Part shown: positions 38,230-47,147 of the stretch, piece after piece
How the letters are laid out: every line of letters starts with the position of its first letter
How positions within the stretch are numbered: the first letter of the stretch is position 1
Source: Roseateles oligotrophus
Lineage (GTDB): Bacteria; Pseudomonadota; Gammaproteobacteria; Burkholderiales; Burkholderiaceae_C
Length of the DNA: 64,000 bases
Assembly: GCF_014204525.1 (NCBI RefSeq)
Contig: NZ_JACHLP010000002.1
Location: 62,001-126,000 of the forward strand
Reading direction: 5' to 3'
Made by a program: the position numbers and the translations under genes
The notes under the pieces: generated by a model
Told to the model about the DNA's origin: nothing
The model's database searches: none
Seen by the model: the letters and a program-made list of their open reading frames with translations, nothing else

Positions 38230-40861
38230 GCGCAGCAGCAGCGTGCAGGAATTGCAGTGGGAGCTGGAGTATTTGCGCATGGCCAATGCCGCGCTGGAGA
38301 GCCAGATGGTGGCCAACTCCGAGCAGATGGAGGCCATGCTCCGCGAGCTGGAGGCGCAGCGCAATGCGGCACTGAAAGCGCGCCAGAACGAGAAAAACCT
38401 CAGCAACCATGTCAATCGCGTGCTGGACAGCGCGGGCAGCCTGCTCTTTGTGCTGGATCTGCAGGGCCGGGTCAGCGCCGCCAACAAGGCCAGCCGCGAG
38501 GCCCTGGGCTTTGATCACGCGGCCCTGGGCCACTTTGTGCTGGACGGCTTTCTGCATCCCCAGGAACAGGCCCAGCTGCGCGAGGGCTTGCCGGAGCCGC
38601 AGCGCCAGGCCGAGTCGCCCCTGCTGGAGCAGATTCTGCGCCAGCAGGGCTATGAGGCCGAGCTGCGCTTTTTGCACGGGAATGGCGAGCTCCACCTCTA
38701 CCAGCTGCGCGGCAGCAGCCTGCATTGCCCGCGGGGCAAGCTGGAGGGCGTGGTCATCAGCGCCAACGACGTCACCGCGCTGCGCAGCGCCCAGCTCGCG
38801 GCCGAGGCGGCGACGGCGGCCAAGGCCAGCTTCCTGGCCAATATGAGCCACGAGATCCGCACACCGATGAATGCCGTGCTGGGCCTGGCCCATCTGCTCA
38901 GCAAGACCTCGCTGGACAAGCGGCAGAGCAACTATCTGCTGAAGATACGCCAGTCGGCCGACCACCTGCTGGGCATCATCAACGACATCCTGGACTTCTC
39001 CAAGATCGAGGCCGGCAAGCTGAGCCTGGAGTCGGCCGATCTTTCGCTGGAGAAATTGCTCAACGACAGCGCCGACCTGATGGCCGAACGCCTGCGGGCC
39101 AAGAATCTGGAGCTGGTGTTCGACTGCGATAACGAGGTGCCCGACGGGCTGCGCGGCGACTTTCTGCGGCTCTCGCAAGTGCTGCTGAACTTCATCTCCA
39201 ACGCGGTCAAGTTCACCGAGCGTGGGCAGATCGTCGTGCGGGTGAATCTGCTGGAACGCGCCGAGCAAGGCCTTTTGCTGCGCTTTGGCGTGCAGGACAG
39301 CGGCATCGGCATGAGCGAGGAGCAGGTGCAGCGCATGTTCCAGCCCTTCAGCCAGGCCGACAGCTCGACCACCCGCAAATTCGGCGGCACCGGCCTGGGC
39401 CTGGCCATCAGCAAAAACCTGGCCGAGCTGATGGCGGGCGAGGTGGGCGTGCAAAGCCAGCTGGGCCGGGGCAGCTACTTCTGGTTCACCGCCTGGCTGG
39501 GCCTGGCCGATCAAGACCCGCCTCTGCGCGGCCAGGCCCTGCCCTTGTTCGAGGGCAAGACGGCCTTGGTGGTGGACGACAACGATGTGGCCCGCCTGGC
39601 CCTGTGCCAGATGCTGCTGGAGCTGGGTTTTGTGGCGCAGGGGGCGGGCTCGGGAGATGAGGCTTTGGCGGGCCTGACGAGCGGCCGCCTGCGCAGGCCC
39701 GATCTGGTGGTGATGGATTGGCAGATGCCGGGCCTGGACGGCTTGCAGACCTCGGCCCGCCTGCGTCAAGCACCCTGGCTGTTGCCGGTGCCGATTCTGC
39801 TGGTCACCAGCTACGCGCCCGATGACCTGGCGGCCGATGCCCAGCGCTCCAGTGTCAACGAGATCCTGGCCAAGCCGATCAGCCTGGCCCGTTTGCGCGA
39901 AGTCTTGAGCGATTTGATGCGTGTGCATGCGCCGGGCGCGGCCGGGCCCGCGCCCAGCCCTCAGCCGCAGGCCCCGGATGCGGCCGGCCTGAGCGCGCAT
40001 CTGCGTGGGGCCCGCATCCTGCTGGTGGAAGACAACGAGCTCAATCAGATGGTGGCGACCGAGTTGCTGCAGGAGTTGCTGTGCGAGATCGAGCTGGCCG
40101 CCAATGGCGCCATCGCCCTGGAGATGCTGGAGGAAACGCGTGCCGGCCAGCGCCGCGCCTATCAGCTGGTGCTGATGGATATGCAGATGCCGGTGATGGA
40201 CGGCCTCAGCGCCACCGCGAAGATACGCAGCCAACCCTTTTTCGAGCGCCTGCCCATCATCGCGATGACGGCCAATGCCATGGACGAAGACCGGCAGCGC
40301 TGCGAGCGGGCGGGCATGAATGATTTCGTCAGCAAGCCCATCGAACCCGAGCTGCTGGAACGCGCCCTGCAGAAATGGCTGCCTGTCATGCCCGCGGCCC
40401 TGGCGGAGGCTGCGAGCACCCCAGCCCCGGCCGGCCCTGTGTCGGCGCCGCCACCGCCGCCACCACCGCAGGGCGATCAAGCCCTGCTGCAGAGCTGGAA
40501 CGGCGTGGTGGGCCTGGACGTGGCCAGCGCCCTGCCGCGCATGGGCGGCAATGCCACGAGCTATATCCGCTTTCTGCGCAAGCTGGCGCTGGCCGAAGCG
40601 GATTGCACCGCCCGCATACGCGCGGCCCTGGCGGCGGGCGACACCGAGCAGGCCCGCCTGCATGCGCACAGCGCCAAGGGCGGGGCGGCCAATCTGGGCG
40701 TCAAGGTGCTGGCCAATGCCGCGGCCAAGATCGAGCAAGGCCTGATCGGCGGCGACACCGGCTCGGCCGCCCTGGAGCGGTCCATGCAGCAGTTCGAGCA
40801 ATGCCTGGCCGTGCTGCAGCGGACGGTGGCGGCCGAGAACCAGGCCGCGCCTGCAGCTTAG
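38219..40861 (+). CDS. Soluble PAS hybrid histidine kinase with two receivers and an Hpt domain
   Basis: The 880-residue protein has no transmembrane segment. It starts with a coiled coil (about 8-65), a PAS domain (about 65-195), then HisKA with FLANMSHEIRTPMN (His near 211), HATPase (DSGIGMSEEQ, GGTGLGLAISK), receiver 1 (Asp in VVMDWQMPGLDG, near 500), receiver 2 (Asp in LMDMQMPVMDG, near 653) and a C-terminal Hpt domain (ARLHAHSAKGGAANLG, His near 817). A soluble kinase is what is needed to dock to a cytoplasmic hydrogenase. Its start overlaps the protease gene. The phosphoryl group presumably passes to the LuxR-type regulator. Confidence 0.93.
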   Translation: MSSERSSSVQELQWELEYLRMANAALESQMVANSEQMEAMLRELEAQRNAALKARQNEKNLSNHVNRVLDSAGSLLFVLDLQGRVSAANKASREALGFDHAALGHFVLDGFLHPQEQAQLREGLPEPQRQAESPLLEQILRQQGYEAELRFLHGNGELHLYQLRGSSLHCPRGKLEGVVISANDVTALRSAQLAAEAATAAKASFLANMSHEIRTPMNAVLGLAHLLSKTSLDKRQSNYLLKIRQSADHLLGIINDILDFSKIEAGKLSLESADLSLEKLLNDSADLMAERLRAKNLELVFDCDNEVPDGLRGDFLRLSQVLLNFISNAVKFTERGQIVVRVNLLERAEQGLLLRFGVQDSGIGMSEEQVQRMFQPFSQADSSTTRKFGGTGLGLAISKNLAELMAGEVGVQSQLGRGSYFWFTAWLGLADQDPPLRGQALPLFEGKTALVVDDNDVARLALCQMLLELGFVAQGAGSGDEALAGLTSGRLRRPDLVVMDWQMPGLDGLQTSARLRQAPWLLPVPILLVTSYAPDDLAADAQRSSVNEILAKPISLARLREVLSDLMRVHAPGAAGPAPSPQPQAPDAAGLSAHLRGARILLVEDNELNQMVATELLQELLCEIELAANGAIALEMLEETRAGQRRAYQLVLMDMQMPVMDGLSATAKIRSQPFFERLPIIAMTANAMDEDRQRCERAGMNDFVSKPIEPELLERALQKWLPVMPAALAEAASTPAPAGPVSAPPPPPPPQGDQALLQSWNGVVGLDVASALPRMGGNATSYIRFLRKLALAEADCTARIRAALAAGDTEQARLHAHSAKGGAANLGVKVLANAAAKIEQGLIGGDTGSAALERSMQQFEQCLAVLQRTVAAENQAAPAA

Positions 40862-40869
40862 AGCGGCTG

Positions 40870-40927
40870 ACAAAACTCAGCGCAGCGGTCCTGGCAAGGC
40901 AATGCAACGCGGCCAGGAGAGTTTTGT
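40870..40927. terminator. Long nested inverted repeat between convergent genes
   Basis: ACAAAACTC (40870-40878) pairs with GAGTTTTGT (40919-40927), and within it TCCTGGC (40889-40895) pairs with GCCAGGA (40912-40918). It lies between the convergent kinase and outer-membrane barrel genes, where a bidirectional terminator is expected. Confidence 0.55.
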
Positions 40928-40936
40928 TAGCAGCTC

Positions 40937-41482
40937 TTAGAAGCGGTACTCCAGGCCGAAGGTCAGCAGATTCACCTCGTTACGGGTGAAGCGCAGATAC
41001 TCCAGCTTACCGGCGAAGCGGGGTGTGAAGGCATAGGCCAGGCCCAGGCCGGCGCTGGTCTCGCTGAGCTTGTAGTCGGGCTTGATCGTCGTCCCCGTGC
41101 TCATGCGGGTGCGCCCCGTGCCGAGCCGGGCGTAGACGCTGAAGCTGTCGTTCACTGGCAGGCCGGCCAGCAGGGCGAGGCCGAGATGGTCCTCGGGGTA
41201 GTAGCCGGGATTGTTGTTGAGAGCATTGGCCAGCAGCTCGAAGCTCAAGGAGCGGCTGAAGGCCTCGACGGCGAAATTCTCATTGAAGCGATAGCCGGCG
41301 CCAAAGCCCAGCGACAAGCTGGTGCCGGTCTTGTACTCGCTGGCCGAACCGCTGGCGCGGCCCAGGCTGGCACCGAGGTAAATGCCTCCTGCATCCTTGG
41401 GCTCGGCCGCCCAGGCGCTGGCGGCGCAGGCCAGCAAACACAGGGCCAAGGCGTGTTTCTTGAACGATGATTTGACGGACAT
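40937..41482 (-). CDS. Outer-membrane beta-barrel protein
   Basis: The 181-residue protein from MSVKSSFKKHALALCLLACAASAWAAEP has a signal peptide, then alternating short hydrophobic strands (GIYLGASLGRA, LSLGFGAGYRF, LGLALLAGLP, FSVYARLGTG, AGLGLAYAF). It ends in a C-terminal Phe (LEYRF), the signature of an outer-membrane barrel inserted by BamA. It is OmpA-transmembrane- or OmpW-like in size. The upstream in-frame start at 41545 adds no signal-peptide features and is rejected. The role is unknown. Confidence 0.85.
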   Translation of the reverse strand: MSVKSSFKKHALALCLLACAASAWAAEPKDAGGIYLGASLGRASGSASEYKTGTSLSLGFGAGYRFNENFAVEAFSRSLSFELLANALNNNPGYYPEDHLGLALLAGLPVNDSFSVYARLGTGRTRMSTGTTIKPDYKLSETSAGLGLAYAFTPRFAGKLEYLRFTRNEVNLLTFGLEYRF

Positions 41483-41676
41483 TTTTCCTCTCCCTGGGGT
41501 GACCCCCGCGCACTCTAGCACCGGCGAATCCGCGTTTCCTGGCACTTTGCACCAAGGGCTTTATGCGTACAGGTGCCGTGTTATGGCTCGATACAAGGGT
41601 CTTTACCAGGGCGGTGACTTTCGACCCTGGCGCTTGCCTCGTTCAGAATCGCCGCGTCCACAATTTCTGCACGCCC

Positions 41677-44298
41677 ATGTCCAAGTTCCCTCTCCGCAAA
41701 ACGCCGAACAGCTCTCGGCATGCCCTGGCCCTGGCCCTTGTCGGCTGTTTGACACCCTTGAGCCTGCTCGCTCAGGAAGCGCCCCCGGCCACACCGGCCT
41801 CGGCGCCCGCCGCTGCCGGCGCGGCCCGCCCCGCCGCCGCGCCGGACGCGCAAGACCCCAAGCCTTTCGACAAGGTCATCACCGCCGATGCCAAGTCCCA
41901 GCATGGCCTGTTCACGCTGCACAGCGTCAAGGGCAAGCTGTACTTCGAGATCCCCAAGGCCCTGCTGGACAAGCCCTTGCTGATGGTGGCCACGGCCACC
42001 GCCGTGCCGGCCAATGTGGACCATGTGGGCAAGGCCCTCAACGAGGACGTGGTGCGCTTTGTGCAGCAGGGCAATAAGGTCTATTTCCAGGCCGTGTCCT
42101 ACAACTTTGCCGCCGAGCCGAACCGCCCCATCGCCAGCGCGGTCGAGGCCTCGCAGCGCGACACCGTGCTGGGCAGCTTCCCCATCGAGACCTTTGGCAA
42201 GAACGGTGCGCCGGTGATCGAGGTGAGCCGCTTGTTCAATAGCGAGGTGGGTGATTTCTCGGCCCGCGGCATCCTCAAGGGCAGCGGCGTCGATGCCTCG
42301 CGCAGCTATGTGGAGGGCAGCCGTGCCTTCCCCACCAGCCTGCGCATCGACGCGGTGCAGACCTATGGCCTGATCAACACGCCGCCGGTCTTGCCGCCTG
42401 GCCTGCCGCCCGGCTTCAGCCTGCCGCCGCAGCCGCCCAAGAGCGCCAGCGTCAGCATCGCCTACAACATCGTGCAACTGCCCGAGCAGCCCATGCAGGC
42501 CCGGGTGATGGACGACCGGGTGGGCTTTTTCAGCATTGCCCGGGTCGACTTCGGCAGCGACGCGCACGAGAGCAAGCGCGAGCGCCTGATCACCCGCTGG
42601 CGGCTGGAGAAGAAGGACCCGGCCGCCGCCCTCAGCGAGCCGGTCAAGCCCATCGTCTGGTATATCGACAAGACCACGCCCACCGCCCTGCTGCCCTATG
42701 TCAAGAAAGGCATCGAGGCCTGGAATGTGGCCTTCGAGGCCGCCGGCTTCAAGAATGCGGTGCAGGCCCGCCCCTTCCCCAGCAAGCAAGAAGACCCCGA
42801 ATTCGACCCCGCCGATGTGCGCTACAGCATCATCCGCTGGGTGCCCTCGCCGATCGCCAATGCCTACGGCCCCCACCTCAGCGACCCGCGCAGCGGCGAG
42901 ATCCTGAACGCCAATATCGTGATGTATCACAACATCATGCAGCTGCAGCGCGACTGGTACATCACCCAGGCCGGCGCCGTCGACCCGCGCGCCCAGCAAC
43001 TGCCCCTGCCCGACGATTTGATGGGCGAGCTGGTGGGCTATGTGGTGACGCACGAGGTCGGCCACTCGCTGGGCTTTCCGCACAATATGAAGGCCAGCTC
43101 GCTCTACCCGGTGGACAAGCTGCGCGACGCCAAATGGCTGAAGGAAATGGGCCATGTGCCCACCTTGATGGACTACAGCCGCATCAACTACCTGGTCCAG
43201 CCCGAGGACAAGATCGACCCGGCCCTGCTGATCCCCAAGATCGGCCCCTACGACATCTTCGCCACCAAATGGGGTTATGCCCCCATCCCCGAGGCCAAGA
43301 CGGCCGCGGCCGAAAAGCCGGTGCTGGATGCCTGGATACGCGAGCAGGACGGCAAGCCCTGGCTGCGCTTCACCTCGCCCAAGGGTGAGGGCGAGTACGG
43401 CGACAGCACCGAGGCCGTCGGCGACGCCGATGCGGTCTACGCCACCACGCTGGGCATCAAGAATCTGCAGCGCATCGTCAAGAACCTGCCCAAGATGACG
43501 CTCAAGGCCGGCCAGGACGACAAGACCCTGGAAGAGCTTTACCGCGCCACCTGGGCCCAGTGGGGCCGCGAGTTAGGTCATGTGACGGCCATCGTCGGCG
43601 GCTACAACTTCCACAACAAGCATGGCGAGCAGGCCGGCGCCGTCTACACCCCCGCGGCCAAGGCCAAACAGGCCCAGGCCGTGGCCTTGTTGAACGAGCA
43701 GCTGTTCAAGACGCCCAACTGGCTGTTCGAGCCGGCCATCGTCGAGCGCGTGCGCCCGCAAGAGCCCGGCAATCTGCTGCTGGCCGCCCAGCGCAACACC
43801 TTGCGCGCCCTGCTGGACCGTGGCCGCATCGCGCGCCTGCAGGCCCAGGAAGCGGCCGCTGCCGAAGGCCGGGCCTATCGGGTGGACGAGCTGCTGGCCG
43901 ATCTGCGCGCCGGCATCTTCGGCGAGCTGCAAGGCCCGGCGGCCAAGATCACGGCGCCGCGCCGCAATCTGCAGCGTGCCTATATCGAGCAGCTGGGTGA
44001 ACGCCTGGTGGCCGCCGGTGGCACGGGCACGGACGATAGCAAGCCCGCCATCCGCGCCGAGCTGAAGGCGCTCAAGAGCCTGTTCGCCGGCAAGGCCGCC
44101 AGCACGGGCCTGGAGCGCAGCGCACGCGCCCAGGCCGATGAGTTGTTGGACCTGGTCAACCGTGCCCTGGACCCGCGCGGCCTGCCCGCGACCACGGCCG
44201 CTGCGCCGCTAGGCCTGCCCGGCCGTGGCCTCAGCGAGGAGCTGGGCCGCGGCCATCAGCACGATGAGAGCTGCTGGCCCGCCGCTGGCCTGCGCTGA
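41677..44298 (+). CDS. Secreted zinc metalloprotease (DUF5117/DUF4953-like)
   Basis: The 873-residue protein from MSKFPLRKTPNSSRHALALALVG has a signal peptide cleaved near LLAQ. It contains the zinc-binding motif HEVGHSLGFPHN (about residues 459-470, HExxHxxGxxH), the downstream Met-turn-like MDYSRINY, and the long N-terminal domains of the large zinc-dependent metalloprotease family of unknown role. The Ala/Pro stretch after the signal peptide acts as a spacer. The start is chosen at the signal peptide, not at 41563. Transcription ends at a hairpin at 44347-44382. Confidence 0.87.
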   Translation: MSKFPLRKTPNSSRHALALALVGCLTPLSLLAQEAPPATPASAPAAAGAARPAAAPDAQDPKPFDKVITADAKSQHGLFTLHSVKGKLYFEIPKALLDKPLLMVATATAVPANVDHVGKALNEDVVRFVQQGNKVYFQAVSYNFAAEPNRPIASAVEASQRDTVLGSFPIETFGKNGAPVIEVSRLFNSEVGDFSARGILKGSGVDASRSYVEGSRAFPTSLRIDAVQTYGLINTPPVLPPGLPPGFSLPPQPPKSASVSIAYNIVQLPEQPMQARVMDDRVGFFSIARVDFGSDAHESKRERLITRWRLEKKDPAAALSEPVKPIVWYIDKTTPTALLPYVKKGIEAWNVAFEAAGFKNAVQARPFPSKQEDPEFDPADVRYSIIRWVPSPIANAYGPHLSDPRSGEILNANIVMYHNIMQLQRDWYITQAGAVDPRAQQLPLPDDLMGELVGYVVTHEVGHSLGFPHNMKASSLYPVDKLRDAKWLKEMGHVPTLMDYSRINYLVQPEDKIDPALLIPKIGPYDIFATKWGYAPIPEAKTAAAEKPVLDAWIREQDGKPWLRFTSPKGEGEYGDSTEAVGDADAVYATTLGIKNLQRIVKNLPKMTLKAGQDDKTLEELYRATWAQWGRELGHVTAIVGGYNFHNKHGEQAGAVYTPAAKAKQAQAVALLNEQLFKTPNWLFEPAIVERVRPQEPGNLLLAAQRNTLRALLDRGRIARLQAQEAAAAEGRAYRVDELLADLRAGIFGELQGPAAKITAPRRNLQRAYIEQLGERLVAAGGTGTDDSKPAIRAELKALKSLFAGKAASTGLERSARAQADELLDLVNRALDPRGLPATTAAAPLGLPGRGLSEELGRGHQHDESCWPAAGLR

Positions 44299-44303
44299 AA
44301 GAA

Positions 44304-44326
44304 AAGGACGGCCGCCGGCCGTCCTT
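44304..44326. terminator. Short dyad after the metalloprotease
   Basis: AAGGACGGCCG and its complement (11 bp, no real loop) lie directly after the stop codon. The T tract is weak. It may be the first part of a double terminator with the hairpin at 44347. Confidence 0.5.
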
Positions 44327-44346
44327 GTTGATCGATCGTTTGAGAT

Positions 44347-44382
44347 GAGGCTCCGGGCTCAGGCCCGGGGCCTCATTCTTTT
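44347..44382 (+). terminator. Intrinsic terminator shared by convergent genes
   Basis: GAGGC-TCCGGGC (44347-44358) pairs with GCCCGGG-GCCTC (44363-44374) around loop TCAG and is followed on the plus strand by ATTCTTTTTT. It ends the metalloprotease transcript. The minus-strand gene stops at its edge. Confidence 0.75.
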
Positions 44383-44663
44383 TTGCCGATGGCCTCGCTC
44401 ACCTTGTCCACGGCCTGCTTGGTCTTCTCGACCGCGGCGTCGCCGGCCTTGCCGAGGGCCTTTCCGGCCTCGTGTGCCAGCTCGCTGGCGCCTTCCACCG
44501 CCGTGTGCGTCGCCTCCTTGGTGTGATCCCAGGCCGAGCTGGCTGCGGCCTGGGCCTTGTCGCCCAGCTCGCCGGCCGCCTCCGCCACGGCCTTGCCCGC
44601 CTCGCTCACGGCCGCTCCGGCCTCCTGCGCCGCACCCTTGACCTTGTTCCATAGATCCGACAT
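44373..44663 (-). CDS. Ala/Lys/Glu-rich helical protein, LEA-like, function unknown
   Basis: The 96-residue protein reads MSDLWNKVKGAAQEAGAAVS and continues into 11-residue-like repeats (AGKAVAEAAGEL, KALGKAGDAAVEKTKQAV). The composition and periodic amphipathic helix recall LEA-type or apolipoprotein-like proteins. It has no signal or membrane segment. It may act in stress or at membranes; this is inferred from composition alone. The stop codon lies inside the shared terminator. Confidence 0.65.
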   Translation of the reverse strand: MSDLWNKVKGAAQEAGAAVSEAGKAVAEAAGELGDKAQAAASSAWDHTKEATHTAVEGASELAHEAGKALGKAGDAAVEKTKQAVDKVSEAIGKKE

Positions 44664-44885
44664 GGCATTGCTCCTGCTGTTGATTGCAAGCCATTCTGCG
44701 CGCGGCCTGTGAGATGCGCCCGGATGATTTTTGGCAGAGCGCTCCAGCTTTTGACCCTCTTAGATGTGACATAGTTTGCCGCTGAACTGTGCAGCCCCCT
44801 GGGATGAGCGATGGGCCCTGGGGAGTTGACCCGCAAAATAGGGACTCGACTTTTTTCAGGCCTTTGCATTCGGAACGCCGTCTCC

Positions 44886-46016
44886 ATGCTTGCAATGCTG
44901 TACCAGCGAACGAAACAAAGCCTGCTTGCTTTTCTGCAGGAGGGCAGCCAGCACAGCGCCGACCCCAGCCTGCAGCGCAAGGCCGTCCAGCTCAATATCG
45001 GCGTGCTGATGATGCAGGCCACGGTGCTGGCCTTCACCCTGTTCTTTTTCGCCCTGGGCAATGAGGGCCTGATTCTTTCCGGCCTGGTGCAGATCCCCTG
45101 GTCTCTGGCGACCCTGGTGGCCGTCAATCGCGCCCAGCATGCCGGCCACCTGAATCTGGCGCGTTGGTTCCTGATGCTGGGAGTGATGGCCGATGCGGCC
45201 TCGGCCCTGATGCTGGCGCAGGGTCTGGTCATCGGCATCCACTTCTACTACCTGCTGTTTGCCATCGTGCCCACGGTGTTTTTTCCGGCCAGCCGCTGGC
45301 GCGAGTCCCTGCTGCAATCGGTGTTGAATCTGGGCTTGTTCGCTTTTTTTGAGATTCACGGCTGGACGCCCCACCCCGCCATGCTGAACCTAGGGCCCGA
45401 GACGGTGCATGTGCTGCGGGTGGCCATGGTGATTTCCTGCGTGCTCATCGTCGCCTTTCTGATGATTCAGGCCGAGTACTCGGCGGTGAAGAAGGAGGCC
45501 GAGCTGCAGCTGATGGCCAGCACCGACTTGCTGACCCAGCTGCCCAATCTGCGTGCCTTCAGGCAGAACTACAGCCGCGAGGTGGCGCGTGCCCGGCGCG
45601 AGGACAGCCCGCTGATCGTGGGCATGCTGGATGTGGACCATTTCAAGCGCATCAACGATGTCTACGGCCATCCCGTGGGCGACCATGTCTTGCGCCTACT
45701 GGCTCAGGTCCTGAGCGAGCAGCTGCGCGCCAGCGATCTGGTGGCGCGGGTGGGCGGTGAGGAGTTCGCCCTGCTGATGCCGCAAACCGAGCTGGAGCAG
45801 GCCCAGCAGATCTGCGAGCGCCTGCGCATCACCGTGTCACGCCATCGCTTTGGCACGGTCAGCCAGCCCCTGGCCATCAGCATCAGCATAGGCCTGGCCA
45901 GGCTGGAGCCCGGTGACGATGAGGAGCGGGTGCTGCGCGCGGCCGACAAGGCGCTCTACCAGGCCAAGAACGAGGGCCGCAACCGGGTGGTGCTGCACCG
46001 CGCCGGTTTGGCCTAG
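44886..46016 (+). CDS. Membrane diguanylate cyclase (GGDEF)
   Basis: The product is 376 residues, starting at 44886 (a second start lies at 44895). It has about five or six hydrophobic helices in the first half (IGVLMMQATVLAFTLFFFAL, LVQIPWSLATLVAV, FLMLGVMADAASALMLAQG, YYLLFAIVPTVFFP and VAMVISCVLIVAFLMI). A C-terminal GGDEF domain follows, with DLLTQLPNLRAFRQNYSREV, VDHFKRINDVYGHPVGDHVL and the intact active site VGGEEFALLMP. It should make c-di-GMP. The ligand sensed by the membrane domain is unknown. It is followed by a perfect palindrome at 46016-46037. Confidence 0.9.
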   Translation: MLAMLYQRTKQSLLAFLQEGSQHSADPSLQRKAVQLNIGVLMMQATVLAFTLFFFALGNEGLILSGLVQIPWSLATLVAVNRAQHAGHLNLARWFLMLGVMADAASALMLAQGLVIGIHFYYLLFAIVPTVFFPASRWRESLLQSVLNLGLFAFFEIHGWTPHPAMLNLGPETVHVLRVAMVISCVLIVAFLMIQAEYSAVKKEAELQLMASTDLLTQLPNLRAFRQNYSREVARARREDSPLIVGMLDVDHFKRINDVYGHPVGDHVLRLLAQVLSEQLRASDLVARVGGEEFALLMPQTELEQAQQICERLRITVSRHRFGTVSQPLAISISIGLARLEPGDDEERVLRAADKALYQAKNEGRNRVVLHRAGLA

Positions 46017-46037
46017 GCCTGTTAGCGCTAACAGGCC
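46016..46037. terminator. Perfect 22-bp palindrome between convergent genes
   Basis: GGCCTGTTAGC is followed directly by its reverse complement. It overlaps the end of the GGDEF stop codon and directly precedes the stop codon of the patatin gene, as expected of a shared bidirectional terminator. There is no T tract. Confidence 0.5.
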
Positions 46038-47129
46038 CTAGCGCATCGGCAGCCGCATATCGTCCAGATAGTCCTGCTTGATATTGACCGTGCTCTTCTG
46101 GCCCAGGGCCTCGTAGTGCCGGCCCAGCCAGCTCTTGGCATGCTGGCGGCCCAGCTGGTGCAGGGTGGCGATCAGGCCGGCCTCGGTGGAACTCTTGGTG
46201 GAGGCGGCGAAGGCGTCCAGCGCCTCGCCGCCGTCGATGCGGTGCATCAGCACGTCCTTGTACTGCGCCGGGTCCAGCTTGCCCTCCTTGATCAGGCGCT
46301 GGACAAAATCGATGGCGCGCATCTCGGCGATCAGGCCGGCGTTGAAGGTCACCTCGTTGAGGCGGTCCATGATTTGCGCGCTGGTGGTGGGCAGTTCCTC
46401 GCGGCGTATCGGGTTGATCTGAACCAGCAGGATGTCGCGGCCCTGACAGTTGTAAATCAGCGGATGGATGGCCGGGTTGCCCGAGTAGCCGCCGTCCCAG
46501 AAATGGTCGCCCTCGATCTCCACCGCCTTGAACAGCGTGGGCAGGCAGGCCGAGGCCATCACCGCGTCCACGCTCAGGCGCTTGCCGGAGAACACCTCGG
46601 CCTTGCCGTTCCTCACCCGGGTGGCGACGACGAAGACCTTGGGCGCGGCCAGCCGGGCCAGGGCCTCAAAGTTGATCTGCTCGGCCACAAAGCTGCGCAG
46701 CGGGTTGATGTCAAACGGATTGGCCTGGTAGGGTGAGAGCGCGCTGGACCAGAAGCTGTTCATCGCATTGACCCATAGCGAGGCCGGCGAGTTCGCGCCG
46801 GCGCAGGGGCCGAACAGAAAGGCGAAGGGCGCGCGCTGGGCCTCGCTGAGCGTGTTGCCCAGCGCGCCCATGGCGACGATGCCGTCCCAGAATTTCCGCA
46901 GCGATGCGCGGGCCGCCTCGCGCGGGTCGCTGCCGCGCCGGCCCTGGGCCTGGGCCTGGGCAAAGCCATGGGCCAGGGCCACCGCATTCATGGCCCCCGC
47001 GCTGGTGCCGCTGATGCCTTCGATGGCGATGCGGCCGTCCTCCAGCAAGGCATCCAGCACGCCCCAGCTGAAGGCGCCGTGCGAGCCGCCGCCTTGCAGG
47101 GCCAGATTGATGGGGGCTTTGGCGTTCAT
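46038..47129 (-). CDS. Patatin-like phospholipase
   Basis: The 363-residue protein has the patatin catalytic features: oxyanion motif LQGGGSHGAF near the N-terminus, nucleophile elbow GTSAG, and the Asp of the dyad in WDGGYSGNP. It is expected to hydrolyse lipid esters; no signal peptide is seen, so it is probably cytoplasmic or membrane-peripheral. It is convergent with the GGDEF gene, and its start lies just downstream of the acyl-CoA ligase gene on the same strand (18-bp gap). This suggests a fatty-acid release and activation pair. Confidence 0.92.
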   Translation of the reverse strand: MNAKAPINLALQGGGSHGAFSWGVLDALLEDGRIAIEGISGTSAGAMNAVALAHGFAQAQAQGRRGSDPREAARASLRKFWDGIVAMGALGNTLSEAQRAPFAFLFGPCAGANSPASLWVNAMNSFWSSALSPYQANPFDINPLRSFVAEQINFEALARLAAPKVFVVATRVRNGKAEVFSGKRLSVDAVMASACLPTLFKAVEIEGDHFWDGGYSGNPAIHPLIYNCQGRDILLVQINPIRREELPTTSAQIMDRLNEVTFNAGLIAEMRAIDFVQRLIKEGKLDPAQYKDVLMHRIDGGEALDAFAASTKSSTEAGLIATLHQLGRQHAKSWLGRHYEALGQKSTVNIKQDYLDDMRLPMR

Positions 47130-47147
47130 GCGCGCCAGCTTAGCGCG

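Noticed and set aside
38138-40873. 911-residue minus-strand ORF
   Set aside because: Antisense shadow of the hybrid histidine kinase gene.
44811-44885. c-di-GMP riboswitch before the GGDEF gene
   Set aside because: A few GEMM-like words occur, but the conserved core and pairing cannot be assembled.
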